Of a stretch of DNA of 64,000 nucleotides, positions 48,047 to 58,619 are shown piece by piece. This DNA is from Arctopsyche grandis. Lineage: Eukaryota > Arthropoda > Insecta > Trichoptera > Hydropsychidae. Position numbers and translations under genes: made by a program. The notes under the pieces were generated by a model. The model had not been told where the DNA came from. It did no database searches and worked only from the letters and a program-made list of their open reading frames with translations. How positions within the stretch are numbered: position 1 is the first letter of the stretch; every line of letters starts with the position of its first letter. Where the stretch lies: contig NC_135360.1 of assembly GCF_051622035.1 (NCBI RefSeq), forward strand, positions 27,297,206 to 27,361,205, read 5' to 3'.

Positions 48047-48646
48047 CTATAATTTTACACACAAACGAGAAAAGTTGTTTATAATATACACATACATACA
48101 TATTATATAGTAACACAATAAGACTAAATAAAAAAAATATATAAAAACATACATATAATTAAAACTGGATTTTATATTCGATATACCTATAGATACCTAC
48201 ATTTGTAGAAGCAGATTTATTATTCAGTATTAAAAATCATACTTCAGATTAAAGATACTGATTTGAATCAAACTTTTTAAGTAAAGTTGAGATATCATAA
48301 TACAAACTTAAAAGGTAAAATAATTAATTTATTAAATTTTAATTTGAGTTTCAAACTTTTACTCAATTTCTCGGAGTTGATTTTACAACAAATTTAAGAA
48401 AACCAATTCCTATACAAATTCAGCAAACAATAAACTCACTTTAATTACAATAATAAACAATTCCAATTACAGATCAAAAACAAAATAACGACATGAATAT
48501 ATTATATACATTTATATTTAACGTATAATCTTAAATCGTCGAATCTTTTTAAATATGAATTTATTTAAAATTAAAAATACAACCTTCTCGCAATTTTGCG
48601 TAAAGAATTAATAAACGCTTTCAGTGCGAAATAAAAGAAAACTCAC
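48047..48646. other. Fur1 intron g-h
   Basis: 600 bp AT-rich intron, no repeat recognised. Confidence 0.6.
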
Positions 48647-48765
48647 CCATATATTTTCCTTCGTTGTGAATATGTAATTCCCATGCCCCGAACGGAGATT
48701 CACCCCACGAGTGCACGGACATGAACGGCCATGAGATGAACCCACTGTGTGATCCATCGTGCGAT
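48647..48765 (-). CDS. Fur1: Fur1 exon g: P domain, last shared exon
   Basis: 119 bp, entered in phase 2 (split codon Arg) and left in phase 1 with donor GGTGAGT. It encodes SHDGSHSGFISWPFMSVHSW, then GESPFGAWELHIHNEGKYMG. F-W-FMSVHSWGE-P-G-W-L-I-N is the conserved second half of the P domain. The domain still needs its last strand (W-L-FYGT), which is supplied by exon h or exon i. Both acceptors fit the phase 1 donor, so this is the branch point of the transcript. Confidence 0.93.
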
Positions 48766-50097
48766 CTGTATAGCAAAGAGAAGGGGGGAAAAATACGTAA
48801 AAAAGATTTACTCCAGAAAGGCAGGGTTGGGAAGAAACGGGTTTGACGGGGCAAAAGTGTCGTGATGAGGGTGAAAAATGCGATCGACTCTTGAATGTTT
48901 TCTTTGGGAAGCACTCGAGTGCACGCACGCTTAACTTCACTATCATTTAATTCAACATAAATTACATTGTATACCGTAAAGACCTAACATATTTTCGTAC
49001 CCGGAGAAAATAGCAAAAAATTACCTTACTGATTTGTTAACATATCAAAGCAGACCTACATACGCTATAGCTTGAATACACATTTCAGCGTGGAAGTGTA
49101 GAGGGGTTTCCAAGTACGGAGTGAAAGACGCATTAGTAGTGGTAGTTTATTAATCTTGTTCCATCGGCCAGCCAGTTCCGAATGTAGCATAGACCAAAAT
49201 TGTGGAATATTTATACCCCAGGGTGTATACTCATTGGTTGATAGATCGCGATACCTCATTGGTTGTTGTATACAGCTTGTTCATACGTCGAGGGCTTTTT
49301 GGCGTGAGCGCGAAATCAGGTGATCAGTGCTAGTAAACCAAATATCGACGAGCACCAATCCACTAATCTCTACGTTACAATATGTATTATAGGTAATTTA
49401 TTTGACATGAGAATTTGCTTGCGAACATGGGACTTCATATAAAATAACATATTATATATTTTTCGCATAGCTTTGACGCAATACTGAGGACTGACTATTC
49501 AACAATATCTCAGATTAATAGAGATTTTAAAAATGAAATACATATTTTTATGTTGTGGGAAGGAAAACAAAGGAAAACCCATTAAAATTGAGCGCTTGTG
49601 TCTCAGTGTGTCTAAAATACAACGTGCATATCTTAATGTGTCTTCGTTCATGATTTGTGTCTCCGTTGAACAAGTCATCACGCTAAGTTCTGTCGCGAAT
49701 AGTTTTACGTAAAACTTCTCAGTGTTGAATATTAAAAATATAAATTCTAAAATGATAAATGACAAATAAAAAAATGAAGACGAGAAGAATGAGAGGATAT
49801 TTAATCGAAGTTAAGAAAAATAAAAATAGGCACTATAATTATTGACCTCATAATGTATAAAAAAAACACTTAACTGAAAGCTCATACTCTAAAAATATAT
49901 TTCTAATAAAAATAAAGTTTAGGTTTAGAAGATTAAATTCGGTGACTATTACATTTGCCAATCAAAAGTCAAATGAGCATTTTTACCCACGAGATTTTTC
50001 TCATCTAAATATGATAATTATAACTGATTGAATGCACTATATGTACTCGTGGTATTATGATTTACGATAGGACATTTATATTCGATATTAATCATAC
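48766..50097. other. Fur1 intron f-g
   Basis: 1.33 kb, partly balanced composition at 49060-49330, with two CTCATTGGTTG copies (about 49230 and 49256). No gene recognised. Confidence 0.5.
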
Positions 50098-50271
50098 CTG
50101 GTGGTTAACAGTGTGACTTCGGTACCCGCTGGGGATGTCAAATTAATCTGTATATCACCTCTACGTGGAGCTTTTAGTGTAATCTTGGCCTGAACGTGCT
50201 CCAGATAATTCACTCCCATACATTGAGTGACTACCAATTTAAGTTTCACGTGGCTCTTAGCCGGTATTAAC
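50098..50271 (-). CDS. Fur1: Fur1 exon f: P domain
   Basis: 174 bp, phase 2 in (TTGCAG acceptor) and phase 2 out (AG/GTATGA). It encodes LIPAKSHVKLKLVVTQCMG, then VNYLEHVQAKITLKAPRRGD and IQINLTSPAGTEVTLLTTR. YLEHVQAKITL and RRGDIQINLTSPAGT are hallmark P-domain strands. The P domain is required for folding and calcium and pH tuning of the protease. The Cys in TQCMG pairs with the P-domain Cys of exon e in known structures. A 1.33 kb intron without recognised repeats follows. Confidence 0.94.
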
Positions 50272-50337
50272 CTGCAATACATGAACAAATAAATCGAAAT
50301 TCAATATAAATAAAACCCAAAACCAGATCGTTCATAC

Positions 50338-50524
50338 TTATTAGTCTCGGATGAAGATACTTCGCATCTGTGCTGCTCCGGAACCGTTTTCCACGTTCGA
50401 GCCAATCGAACCATCGCAGCAGCATCCATAAGTCCATATCCGAAAGAATGGGATACGTTTCGTCCTGCGCCATTCATTCTCCAACCGCTCTGCTGCAAAT
50501 TGGCTGGTCTTGCAGTTCTTATAA
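50338..50524 (-). CDS. Fur1: Fur1 exon e: end of catalytic domain, start of P domain
   Basis: 187 bp, phase 1 in and phase 2 out. It begins TTATAAGA after a TTTTTAG acceptor and ends AATAA before GTATGAAC. The split codon with exon d gives Val (VIRTARP). The protein continues with GWRMNGAGRNVSHSFGYGLM, then DAAAMVRLARTWKTVPEQHR and CEVSSSETNK. SHSFGYGLMDA is the conserved end of the subtilisin fold in convertases, and the Cys after VPEQHR opens the P (Homo B) domain. Confidence 0.93.
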
Positions 50525-50598
50525 CTAAAAACAAAACGAAACAATACTATGAAGATTCATTATAAAACGAAAATGGAAACTGTAGATATAAGACATAC

Positions 50599-50737
50599 CT
50601 ATATGTTGCATATCTCTCCAGGTTAAATCCCTATTCGCTTCTAATGCTAACGCACATATTCCAGCCGCTAATGGAGCTGAAGCCGATGTGCCAGTGTGCG
50701 TGGAAGTGCACTGATGGTGAAGATCAGTCGTCATCAT
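50599..50737 (-). CDS. Fur1: Fur1 exon d: catalytic Ser exon
   Basis: 139 bp, entering in phase 0 and leaving in phase 1 (donor GTATGT). It encodes [20 protein letters not shown], then [20 protein letters not shown] and [17 protein letters not shown] contains the catalytic serine (Ser368 of furin). The ATG at the exon start is an internal Met codon, not a translation start; the preceding exon supplies the upstream protein. The intron to exon c is 77 bp and the one to exon e is 74 bp. Confidence 0.95.
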
Positions 50738-50814
50738 CTGTAAATACGATCATGATATATGTACGTGTAATCCCGAATAAAATTTTGCTTGATTAAAATA
50801 GAAAGGTTGTTTAC

Positions 50815-51024
50815 CTGTCTTTCGTTGGCAGAACCACTACTATAAGTTGTGGCTAATGTGGAGCTGCACGTCTCCGAATACCAAGGAACATCTCCGTTTT
50901 CAGTCGCTGAACTAATCGTTAACGTCCAAATGGAATTGGTATAACCATCACAGTTACAATTATCACCGTCGTTACCGCCGTTGCCCGAAGCCCAAATAAA
51001 TATTGACCCTTTGCCAGAACGACC
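50815..51024 (-). CDS. Fur1: Fur1 exon c: oxyanion-hole Asn region
   Basis: 210 bp, exactly 70 codons, phase 0 at both ends (acceptor TATTACAG, donor CAG/GTAA). It encodes [17 protein letters not shown], where the Asn of WASGNGG is the oxyanion-hole residue (Asn295 of furin). Next is [20 protein letters not shown], containing the conserved Asp of the S1 pocket, then [19 protein letters not shown] and ANERQ. No insertion or deletion relative to the family is visible. It is the first of four closely packed exons with introns of only 66-77 bp between them. Confidence 0.95.
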
Positions 51025-51479
51025 CTGTAATATTATTAAGAATTAAATTTTGTTGACGCCGGAAATGCAAATTAGATTACACGAAACGAGTAGAAGAAAT
51101 GTTTAAATTCGAAAATTTTATTAGTGTTAAATTAAACCGGTGTGTTTTTTAACAAATAAAGTACTCGTCCACTTTTTCTTCACATTACGTACATACGTAT
51201 ATTTTGTGACAATATATAACGTTTAGACTTTAAAAAAGTGGTTTTATATACAAACATATGTTTATATGTATGTATGTACGTGAGTAGAGCAGGCTTACGT
51301 ATATCAAGTGATTTTTTTTAAGAGAGCAAATATGTATTTGAACAAAAACCATTTCACTTTTCTGTTTCAATAAATGGATATTCACCCAGTTTTAAATATT
51401 AATATGTCACTATTGAAATGAGAGTTTTCAATTTCAGACTTACATATTATGTATGTGATTTTATTGAAACATTATTTAA

Positions 51480-52132
51480 CCCTTTGCCTGCGGCAATTTT
51501 CGCGGTACTTTTTTAGCGAATTCATAAATCGAGTTTTCGACCATAAATATATGCATATTGTAATATTTATTCATGTGACTTATATAACACCCGTATACAT
51601 ATGTATATTACACATAATATTCCGTTAGTCACAGACATTACTAACAAACTAACCAGTAGATTTTATGACAGAATCACAAATAACCATACTAACACACTTG
51701 TGAAGAGTCTCAATGATTACAACAAAATGTCTATACCCTTCAGGTATAAACACAGATTGTAAAAAGGTTTTTGAGCTATTTTTCCTAATATGCTGTACAT
51801 TAAATAACATTAAAATAATATAATACTACATATATTTAATTACTAACATAAAAATGAAATATAATTGTAAAATAGAAAATGCGCAGTAGATCAGTAGCTG
51901 TTGAAATAGATATAAGATGTACATATTGTGAACATAATTTAGTAATAATAAAAAGCATATAAAAATCAAAAGCAAAATTCGTGTAAACAAATATGTACGT
52001 AGGTACATTGACACATGTAGTGTTTTTTTAAATAGTGAATGACGTTTGAAGTATTTTGTTTACACAGTGAGTCACGTCATTTTCGATACATTTTAAGCAT
52101 GACGTCTATAGTTGTCATGCGCTGGAAAAGGG
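51480..52132. mobile_element. piggyBac-like non-autonomous element in Fur1 intron
   Basis: Starts CCCTTTGCCTGCGGCA directly after TTAA (51476-51479) and ends TGCGCTGGAAAAGGG directly before TTGA (a mutated TTAA). CCCTTTGCCTGC ends and TTAA targets are typical of piggyBac-like elements. No transposase is present. A LINE end is nested inside. Confidence 0.6.
51646..51765 (+). mobile_element. Jockey-like LINE C-terminal tail, nested
   Basis: In one frame it reads NKLTSRFYDRITNNHTNTLV, then KSLNDYNKMSIPFRYKHRL and a stop. RFY-N-NPLV-L-Y-PFRYKHR closes the second ORF of Jockey-like LINEs, as known for that family. It sits inside the piggyBac-like element. Confidence 0.6.
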
Positions 52133-52291
52133 TTGAGAAGCTTTACTGTTTCACAGATGATCTAACCCTTAGATAGCTTATGGGTCGCGACCCGGAATTG
52201 GGTCATGAAGCATTTTTAATGGCGATATGTCTGAGATAAATACATATCATACAATATGTTTAGAGATCGTCTAATATAGCAACACGATTCG

Positions 52292-52337
52292 ATATCCAGA
52301 TATCCTTAATACATATGTATTAAGGATATCTGGATAT
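52292..52337. repeat. Perfect 46-bp palindrome in Fur1 intron b-c
   Basis: Left arm ATATCCAGATATCCTTAATA continues to a CATATG centre, and the right arm is its exact reverse complement with no spacer. Directly after it lie two tandem copies of a TTAATATATGTATATGGAAA unit (52343-52395). Confidence 0.95.
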
Positions 52338-52729
52338 GTTAATATATGTATATGGAAATATTAATATATGGATATATTAATATATGTATATGGAAAATTG
52401 ATGATAAGAGTCAACCATGTATTTAAAAGTATTGGAATCTTCTTAAAGATGTTTTTATTTGAGGTTGACGTACATATGTATGCAGGTTGATTTAGATTTA
52501 TAACCAATATGTATGGCTTCAGTATTGTCTAATATTATATACTACATATATGTATTACTAGTTTGCTATTTATTTTTAGTTTAATATTATATATGTATAG
52601 TATAAGGAATATCTACTTTTTTTTATTTCTTTATAATTTACATACATACGTATGAATATTCAAAAATTCACTATAAATAAGGTTTTTATGTAGATTAATG
52701 TTAAAATATATGCGGAAAAGTGAACTTAC

Positions 52730-52902
52730 TCTAGTAACACCTTCGATGAAAGCTCTGGTGGCCAACTCTCCCGGTCCATCTACCGTTTTTCCATCATCAT
52801 CTGGTCCCCACGAAGCACTGTATATGTCAATGTGCTGAGGGTTCAAGCTCAAAGATCTAGCTTCGACAGCATCGGTGACATCTCCGTCGAGCATTCTGAC
52901 GC
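52730..52902 (-). CDS. Fur1: Fur1 exon b: catalytic domain, substrate pocket
   Basis: 173 bp, entered in phase 1 (TTTTTTCGCAG acceptor) and left in phase 0 (donor GTAAGT). It encodes [32 protein letters not shown] and [18 protein letters not shown], ending [20 protein letters not shown] is the furin/kexin signature whose acidic residues line the basic-specific S1-S4 pocket. Length and content match the family with no gap. The next intron carries a piggyBac-like element and a perfect 46-bp palindrome. Confidence 0.95.
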
Positions 52903-55739
52903 CTGCGAAAAAATAACGGACGGTCACAAAAATACAGACTCCCGAAAGCGGGTCGGGCATTTGAATGCTGGAAATAAAATATATCCGCCAGATGTCGAAT
53001 CGGATATTTTCTTGGGTCCGACTTTGATATGGAAATTTATACGTTCGACTCGGAAATATTTGTCGCGTTAAGCTCATTTCTCGCGATGAATATTCATGCG
53101 CTCGACGACACGGGGAAATGGGCGAAAACCGATTTCGCTGCTATCAAAGGTTAAAACGCGAAACGGGACGCAATCGATAGCCGCCAAAGAGAGATCTGGC
53201 CGGAGGGTGTTGGGTGGGTGTGGGGTGGTACAAAGCGTCAGGGGTGGCCAAGTGTGGTCCGGACAAAACAAATTACAGCATCACGTTCGCTGTGCGGTGG
53301 TACAACCAGCTCAACTGCCAAACCTGGTGTTCGGTGTTGTAAGGTCGTGGTAATTGTCAATCAATCGAGACCTGTATCGTGTGTGTTGCTATTGAATTAA
53401 TCGTATAATAGAGTTGGAAAACATTTAAGGCAATATGTAGATTTTACATTTTTAATTCGATAAAAGATATTGAACTTCGGCTAAATATTGATATGTTATT
53501 ATTTTGATATTTTACGGAGAGGAAGATACCAGAGTTCTTGTTTTGGAAAGATTCATTTGTATCAGTTGTTTTACAGATTTGATTTGTGAATATCATTGGA
53601 ATCAACAAGTTTCGTTTATTAAGCTTGTTTATCAGACTTCATATAAAATTTTGACATAATATTGCGGTACCCCGACTTTTGATTTGATTATTTCTACAAA
53701 ATTGTCAATTCTCTTGTTGATTGTCATTCTACATTTGAATCTGTTTTACAACTAAAAACTCCTCTTCGCTTTATTCAATATCTGCAGTTATAAAGATAGT
53801 AGTTGTTGTCGTACATACTAGTTATTATCTCCATTCTCCCATTGCTACATTAATTACGTATGGCAATGATTGTGGTGATTTGATTGATTTTTTTGGAATG
53901 AGTTTGGATTCAGTTAGACTCCAACTCGTATTATATTTTAATTATTTTATTTGTAGTAATGAATATATGTATGTGTGTATGTGTACAAATCTAATCTTTT
54001 CATTTTTGTCCGTTAATATAATTATTATAATTGTGCATATTTAAAGCCTGGAACATATCTAAGATATTTTCAAGGCTATAAATATTTTCTCGGAGATATT
54101 ACATATTCTCAAATTATTTTTCAAAAATTGTATGGGGTTAATATTTCATTTGTTTTAATTTTTCACTATAAATATTGTATTTATAAGTGAGTAACTAATT
54201 ATTATACACATGTCCCCTGGGTGTGTCTCTGGGTTCTAATACAATTTTATTTTTTGTTATATTAATTCATGTGTAATTTACTTTTGTTATTTAAATATAT
54301 ATTTACATATGTATATGCGTGTATGTGTATATGTTTTCTGTATTTTATTAAAAGCCATTTTATATGGAGTAAATAAATAAATAAATAGGGAAATTTTAGT
54401 TATGATTTCAAGAAATTGGATGAAGGGAAGTTTTCAATATTTTTTTCCAGTTTTAATTATTTTTAAAGTAACAAAGATACAAAGCCCAGTTTATTAAAAA
54501 AAAATAATGATAAAAAGGTAGCTCAAAATAATGAAAAAAAAAATTAATATTTATAGAAAATATTATATTCTCTAGTATAAACAAAATTACTTTTCAAATA
54601 ACTACTAGTTGTTATATCTAATAAAAATAAATGCGATAAGAAATTGATGAAGTTTACTTGTACAATTTGAAACACACAGCAAAATTACTTTAGTGGAAAA
54701 ATGCCACTCAAAAAAAGCGTTTCCATGATATCCAGCACATATTTCACATAGCGGAAGAAACAAGGAAAACTACTGCTAAGAACAAAATTGCAATTATATT
54801 TTTTCCTATATACACACACACATGTTACATATTGAAATATGAAAAAGCATGGGATTATGCCACACAATGTACGAGGATTTCTTTTTTTTGCGTATGTTTT
54901 GTTACTTTTGCCCTTCAGACGGAACGTTGGGTTATTCAGGTTCGTCCTGAAAGCGGAACGTTGTGCCACACGAAAGTTTATTCAAGGGGACAAAGGCAAG
55001 AGGGGGGGGAGGAGTGAGGTGAAAAAGAAGGGGGTTTCGGAGAAGCGCAAAACACTCGAGATATTCAAGTTCTTGGCAACCAAAGTATTCCAAGAATTTA
55101 AACAACCTGTGCGAATGAATAACAAATCGATAGTTTACGCACGATGAAAGCTTATTCAGGAGTTTGTGTTTGCCGACACGAAAGGGTATTTACACGGAAA
55201 CGATTTCAAACGCAAAATTCGCACGGTATACTCAATATAGACCCGATAGTAAAAATGCAAATAGCGTGCATCGAACGAAAGGATCGCGTGGGGTGGGTTG
55301 GTTCGCTTTCGGTCATTAGAATAGATTAAAATTTGAATTTTACGATTGTGAAAAGCACTAGAAATCCATTACGTTTAAAATAACAATATCTCCGAAGGCA
55401 GGGAAAGCTAAACTTTCGGTCTTAAAGGGATATTCTATGCGGAAATTAAAAGCAACGATTCACTGAAAATGAGGGTGAAATATCAGATTTAAAAAATTAA
55501 AACGTATTATAGAACGATTATTAGATCTAGGATAATTTCTTTTATATGTAAATACTTTTGATGAAAGTATTTGAATAGCATATCTAAAAAATCATGGGGC
55601 AAATGTGGCAAGCTAAATTAATTTCAAACAGGTACACGTAAATAGTTTCTCATAACGATTATCTGGAATGAAATGAGCTGATATAAATTAGAAGGATATA
55701 TAATCTCCGTATTTAATTTTTATTTTATCTTATGTTCTA
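52903..55739. other. Fur1 intron a-b, distal part
   Basis: GC-richer island at 53060-53400 next to exon b, with overlapping ORFs on both strands (60-85 codons), and a patch at 54840-55330 with a 102-codon plus ORF. None is recognisable; both may be intronic regulatory blocks. The rest is AT-rich. Confidence 0.4.
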
Positions 55740-56170
55740 TTTATTTTTATTTTTACACTTACAGATCGCTCCAAAGCGACGAGTGTACTTATAAAGATCG
55801 AGAAACACTAAATAACATACGACATCTATGGTCAAACATTGAAAAGTTACATTGCAAGTATGTATGTATACAAAACGATCAATACAAACATTAATACAAT
55901 ACGAATTTATAAGAACATCGTCCACAGATATGGAGAAATTTTTGCAGCATTTAATTATACAAACCGGCGAACATCCAAACAAAGAATAACTTGATATTTG
56001 CAAGAGAGAAAGGAAAGAAAATGCCAATTTTATAGGAATCGTTTCAATGAAAATCAGAAAAATTGGCGAAATCTGATAGGAAACGATCGACCTGGAGTCT
56101 TAAACCAAGATTTCGAGCATATTATGCTCGAAAGCATAATATGCTAACTACTAATCCACGCTGCTGTATA
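55740..56170 (-). repeat. tRNA-derived SINE, family B, in Fur1 intron
   Basis: Tail hairpin CAGATCGCTCCAAAGCGACG at 55763, core GGAATCGTTTCAATGAAAATC and GGAAACGATCGACCTGGAGT (about 56034-56098), and head hairpin ATTATGCTCGAAAGCATAAT at 56121-56140. Best preserved copy of the family. Confidence 0.75.
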
Positions 56171-56755
56171 CATTGAACATATGTATACATATATGTAATT
56201 CTTATTAATAAAAAAAAATCACAGTGATATGTGATATATAAAAAAACAGTTTTTTATTCCATTATTTTTCAAAAGGGGTGTTATTTTTAACAAACTAAAA
56301 CGTTATGTTCAATGTATGAAGTTTATAATATTTGAACAATTAAAAAAAAACCAAAAGGTTACCAAATAAACAGATACTATATATATATACAACAAATATA
56401 TCTTCAATTGGCTATCGATGACGATTCAAAGGCTTTGTAAACGAGTGTATTTTGCGAGACGTTGGGAGGGAGGGGGTTAATTCGAAATTTTGCCATTTAT
56501 CCTTGGTTTATAGAGAGTGAATATACATAAATTACAATTAAGTTGACATGCTTGCATCGAGTATATGTTTAAGTACATATGTACACATAGGTATGCTGCG
56601 AAACATTTAAGCACTAAACAAGTCTATTGGCTCCCTTTACCACGTGTCCCTTCACGAATTAAATTCAACCTATATTTATATTTCAATATGCAAATTTTGC
56701 TATCGATCCCTGGTTTGTAGGGGGAGTGAACATAAATTAAATTGAAAGTACTCAC

Positions 56756-56921
56756 CTCCAACTGTGGCTCCGTAAGCGATACCAACAGCGCACATTGAGT
56801 TATTAGCGGTTGCGGCCACCTCGCCAGCACACCTGGTACCATGACGATTGGAATCGATCATGTCATACCTTGGCATGGGATCTTCGTCGTGGTTGTTGAC
56901 GTCGTAGGAAGCTTGAGGATT
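56756..56921 (-). CDS. Fur1: Fur1 exon a: catalytic domain with active-site His
   Basis: 166 bp. The acceptor is TTTTCCACAG and the donor GTGAG; the exon starts in phase 0 and ends in phase 1. It encodes 55 residues from NPQASYDVN to GATVGG (last codon split). The motif [12 protein letters not shown] holds the catalytic histidine (His194 of human furin) and is almost invariant in the family. The upstream segment [12 protein letters not shown] is the usual acidic stretch between the catalytic Asp and His. The following intron to exon b is 3.85 kb and contains a SINE and a GC-richer island. The catalytic Asp exon should lie immediately upstream, beyond 64000. Confidence 0.95.
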
Positions 56922-57242
56922 CTGTGGAAAAAAATAAACTCTTATTAACCGAGGAAATTACTGACTGGGTGGGTGAACTTATCCCGTAAATAACAACTTT
57001 CTTCAATACATTGTTTAAAATCGACAAGTTTGCATTCTTGTTCGGAAAAATTGCGAAAGCGAAATTGGTTCTATAAGTCGGGAGATCGATCGTGGAAAGT
57101 TTCCCCACCAAACAAACTTAACTATTTTTTCATTACATGATAGAATATAAAAGGAAAATTCTTAGCACGAAACTGTCGTCGCTCTATATATACATATATG
57201 TATATGCATAATAAAAGCTTTATTTAATACGTAATTAATTTC
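56922..57242. other. Fur1 intron upstream of exon a
   Basis: AT-rich apart from a small balanced patch at 56940-57115. No upstream Fur1 exon recognised. Confidence 0.4.
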
Positions 57243-58619
57243 CAGGGCTGTGGAGTCAGAGTCGGAAATGATTTAAAAAAATGATTTTTTAAAACTAGCC
57301 TCATCTATATTTTGTTTATAAAATTAAGACAATATATAAAAAAACTGTTCATGAGTATGGCAAAGTGCTCAATCTGCCTTAGCGAGAGTGTGGACAAATG
57401 GGACAGTGTAGATGATAGACGTCACCGTCAACGATAGAAGTCACCGTGAATTTATATTTTTTAAATTAAAATAATAATAAATTATTTATTTAATTATATA
57501 AATAAACATAACATATTAATACTTATAATAAATATATATTTATTTATAAATTTATTAGATATTAATATCTTATAAAAATTATGCAGTATTTTCAAACATG
57601 TCTATTACGATTATTTTTCACCGTGGTAATGGCGGGCGTCATTTCCACTTATATTGATGAACAAACAAAACAAAATGGCAAAGTTTGAAAACGATCGGAT
57701 AAGAACCCAAACTGAACTAAAATCGATTCTGAACTAAGAAGAAGTTAGGAAAAATCAACCGACTCCGACTCCTTTTTTATTTTCTTTACTTAATAGTATT
57801 ACGGTATGTGTCAACTACAGTCATTTTTAGTGCAATTCTATTGCAAGTAAACCGACTAATAAATAAAAATTCAACAATTTCTTAATAAAAATCACGAAAA
57901 TAAATTAAAATTTAAATAAAATCGTTGAATTGCACGTATTTTGATGTGTTGTGGCCAAAATAAACTGATCTACGCCTGATACTTTTTTTTATTCTCATTT
58001 TTATCAATGATCCAAAAGAAAGGCCAAAATCGTTTCACAGCATTTACTCAATGATCCTAGAGGTCCACACGGAACCGTCGCTCACTCCAGAATAATCTGA
58101 TCTACCTTGTGTACCTCCTTATAAAGGACTAGTTGTACAACACAGCTTCCCCGATCCATTAATTTGTCTATTATCTAGGCACTAGAATGTCTATCCTGGC
58201 GACTCTATTGTTTACGCACGCACCCGCCTAGGTCTGTGAGAACTCCAGCGCATCCTTTGTTCGGGCACTTACTAAGTCCCGTTAGCTTAATCCGGGGCCT
58301 CTATTGTTCACCCACGAATGTATTTAGACAGTGGAAACTCTTTCTCATGTTCCCACGTTACCTAAACTAATAATGAACTTATTATTTATACCTATTTAAT
58401 TACCAATAATTCAATATATTGGGTTACATGTTAGTTGTAAGTGATATTTATACTTCCTTTAATTTTTATATTTAGAAATTTTTTTTATTACTAACAATTT
58501 ACATAATACGTTGGCAAAAAATGGATCTTATTAAAATCATTCGAGTTTGAGTCGGAGTCGAATCATATAAAAAAGTCGGGGTAGGAGTCGGTAAATTTTG
58601 AGCTGATTCCACAACCTTG
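57243..58619. mobile_element. hAT-like element with CAGGGCTGTGGAGTC ends
   Basis: The left end CAGGGCTGTGGAGTCAGAGT (57243) and right end GATTCCACAACCTTG (58605-58619) are inverted repeats, and GACTCCGACTCC/GGAGTCGG subterminal repeats occur at 57762 and 58565-58591. No transposase frame survives. A foreign block at about 58000-58345 appears nested inside. Confidence 0.6.
58000..58345. repeat. Repeat-like block nested in the hAT-like element
   Basis: Balanced composition, starting GATCCAAAAGAAAGGCCAAA and CACAGCATTTACTCAATGAT, related to 6966-7060. It could be a solo LTR remnant; class not determined. Confidence 0.3.

Larger units (their letters stand above)
37845..56921 (-). other. Fur1: Furin-type proprotein convertase gene, 3' part of the locus
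   Basis: Partial split gene. Furin-like convertases are calcium-dependent serine endoproteases of the trans-Golgi, endosomes and cell surface that cut precursors after multibasic sites (R-X-K/R-R). In Drosophila, substrates include BMP-type ligands. Eleven exons on the minus strand read as catalytic domain, P domain, linker, and two different membrane-anchored C-termini. Junctions are GT/AG and phases agree throughout: a to b phase 1, b to c 0, c to d 0, d to e 1, e to f 2, f to g 2, then g, whose phase 1 donor fits h or i. The first coding exons, including the catalytic Asp, are not in the window. No DDG-type exon was found between 56922 and 64000. The branching 3' end and the paired P-domain-end exons point to insect Fur1 rather than Fur2, whose cysteine-rich region is much longer. 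The Fur1 versus Fur2 call is inference; the furin call is firm. Confidence 0.9.

Noticed and set aside
54839..55147. 102-codon plus-strand ORF inside Fur1 intron a-b
   Set aside because: Lys/Arg-rich low-complexity reading of a purine-rich stretch; overlapped by another ORF in a different frame; no domain.
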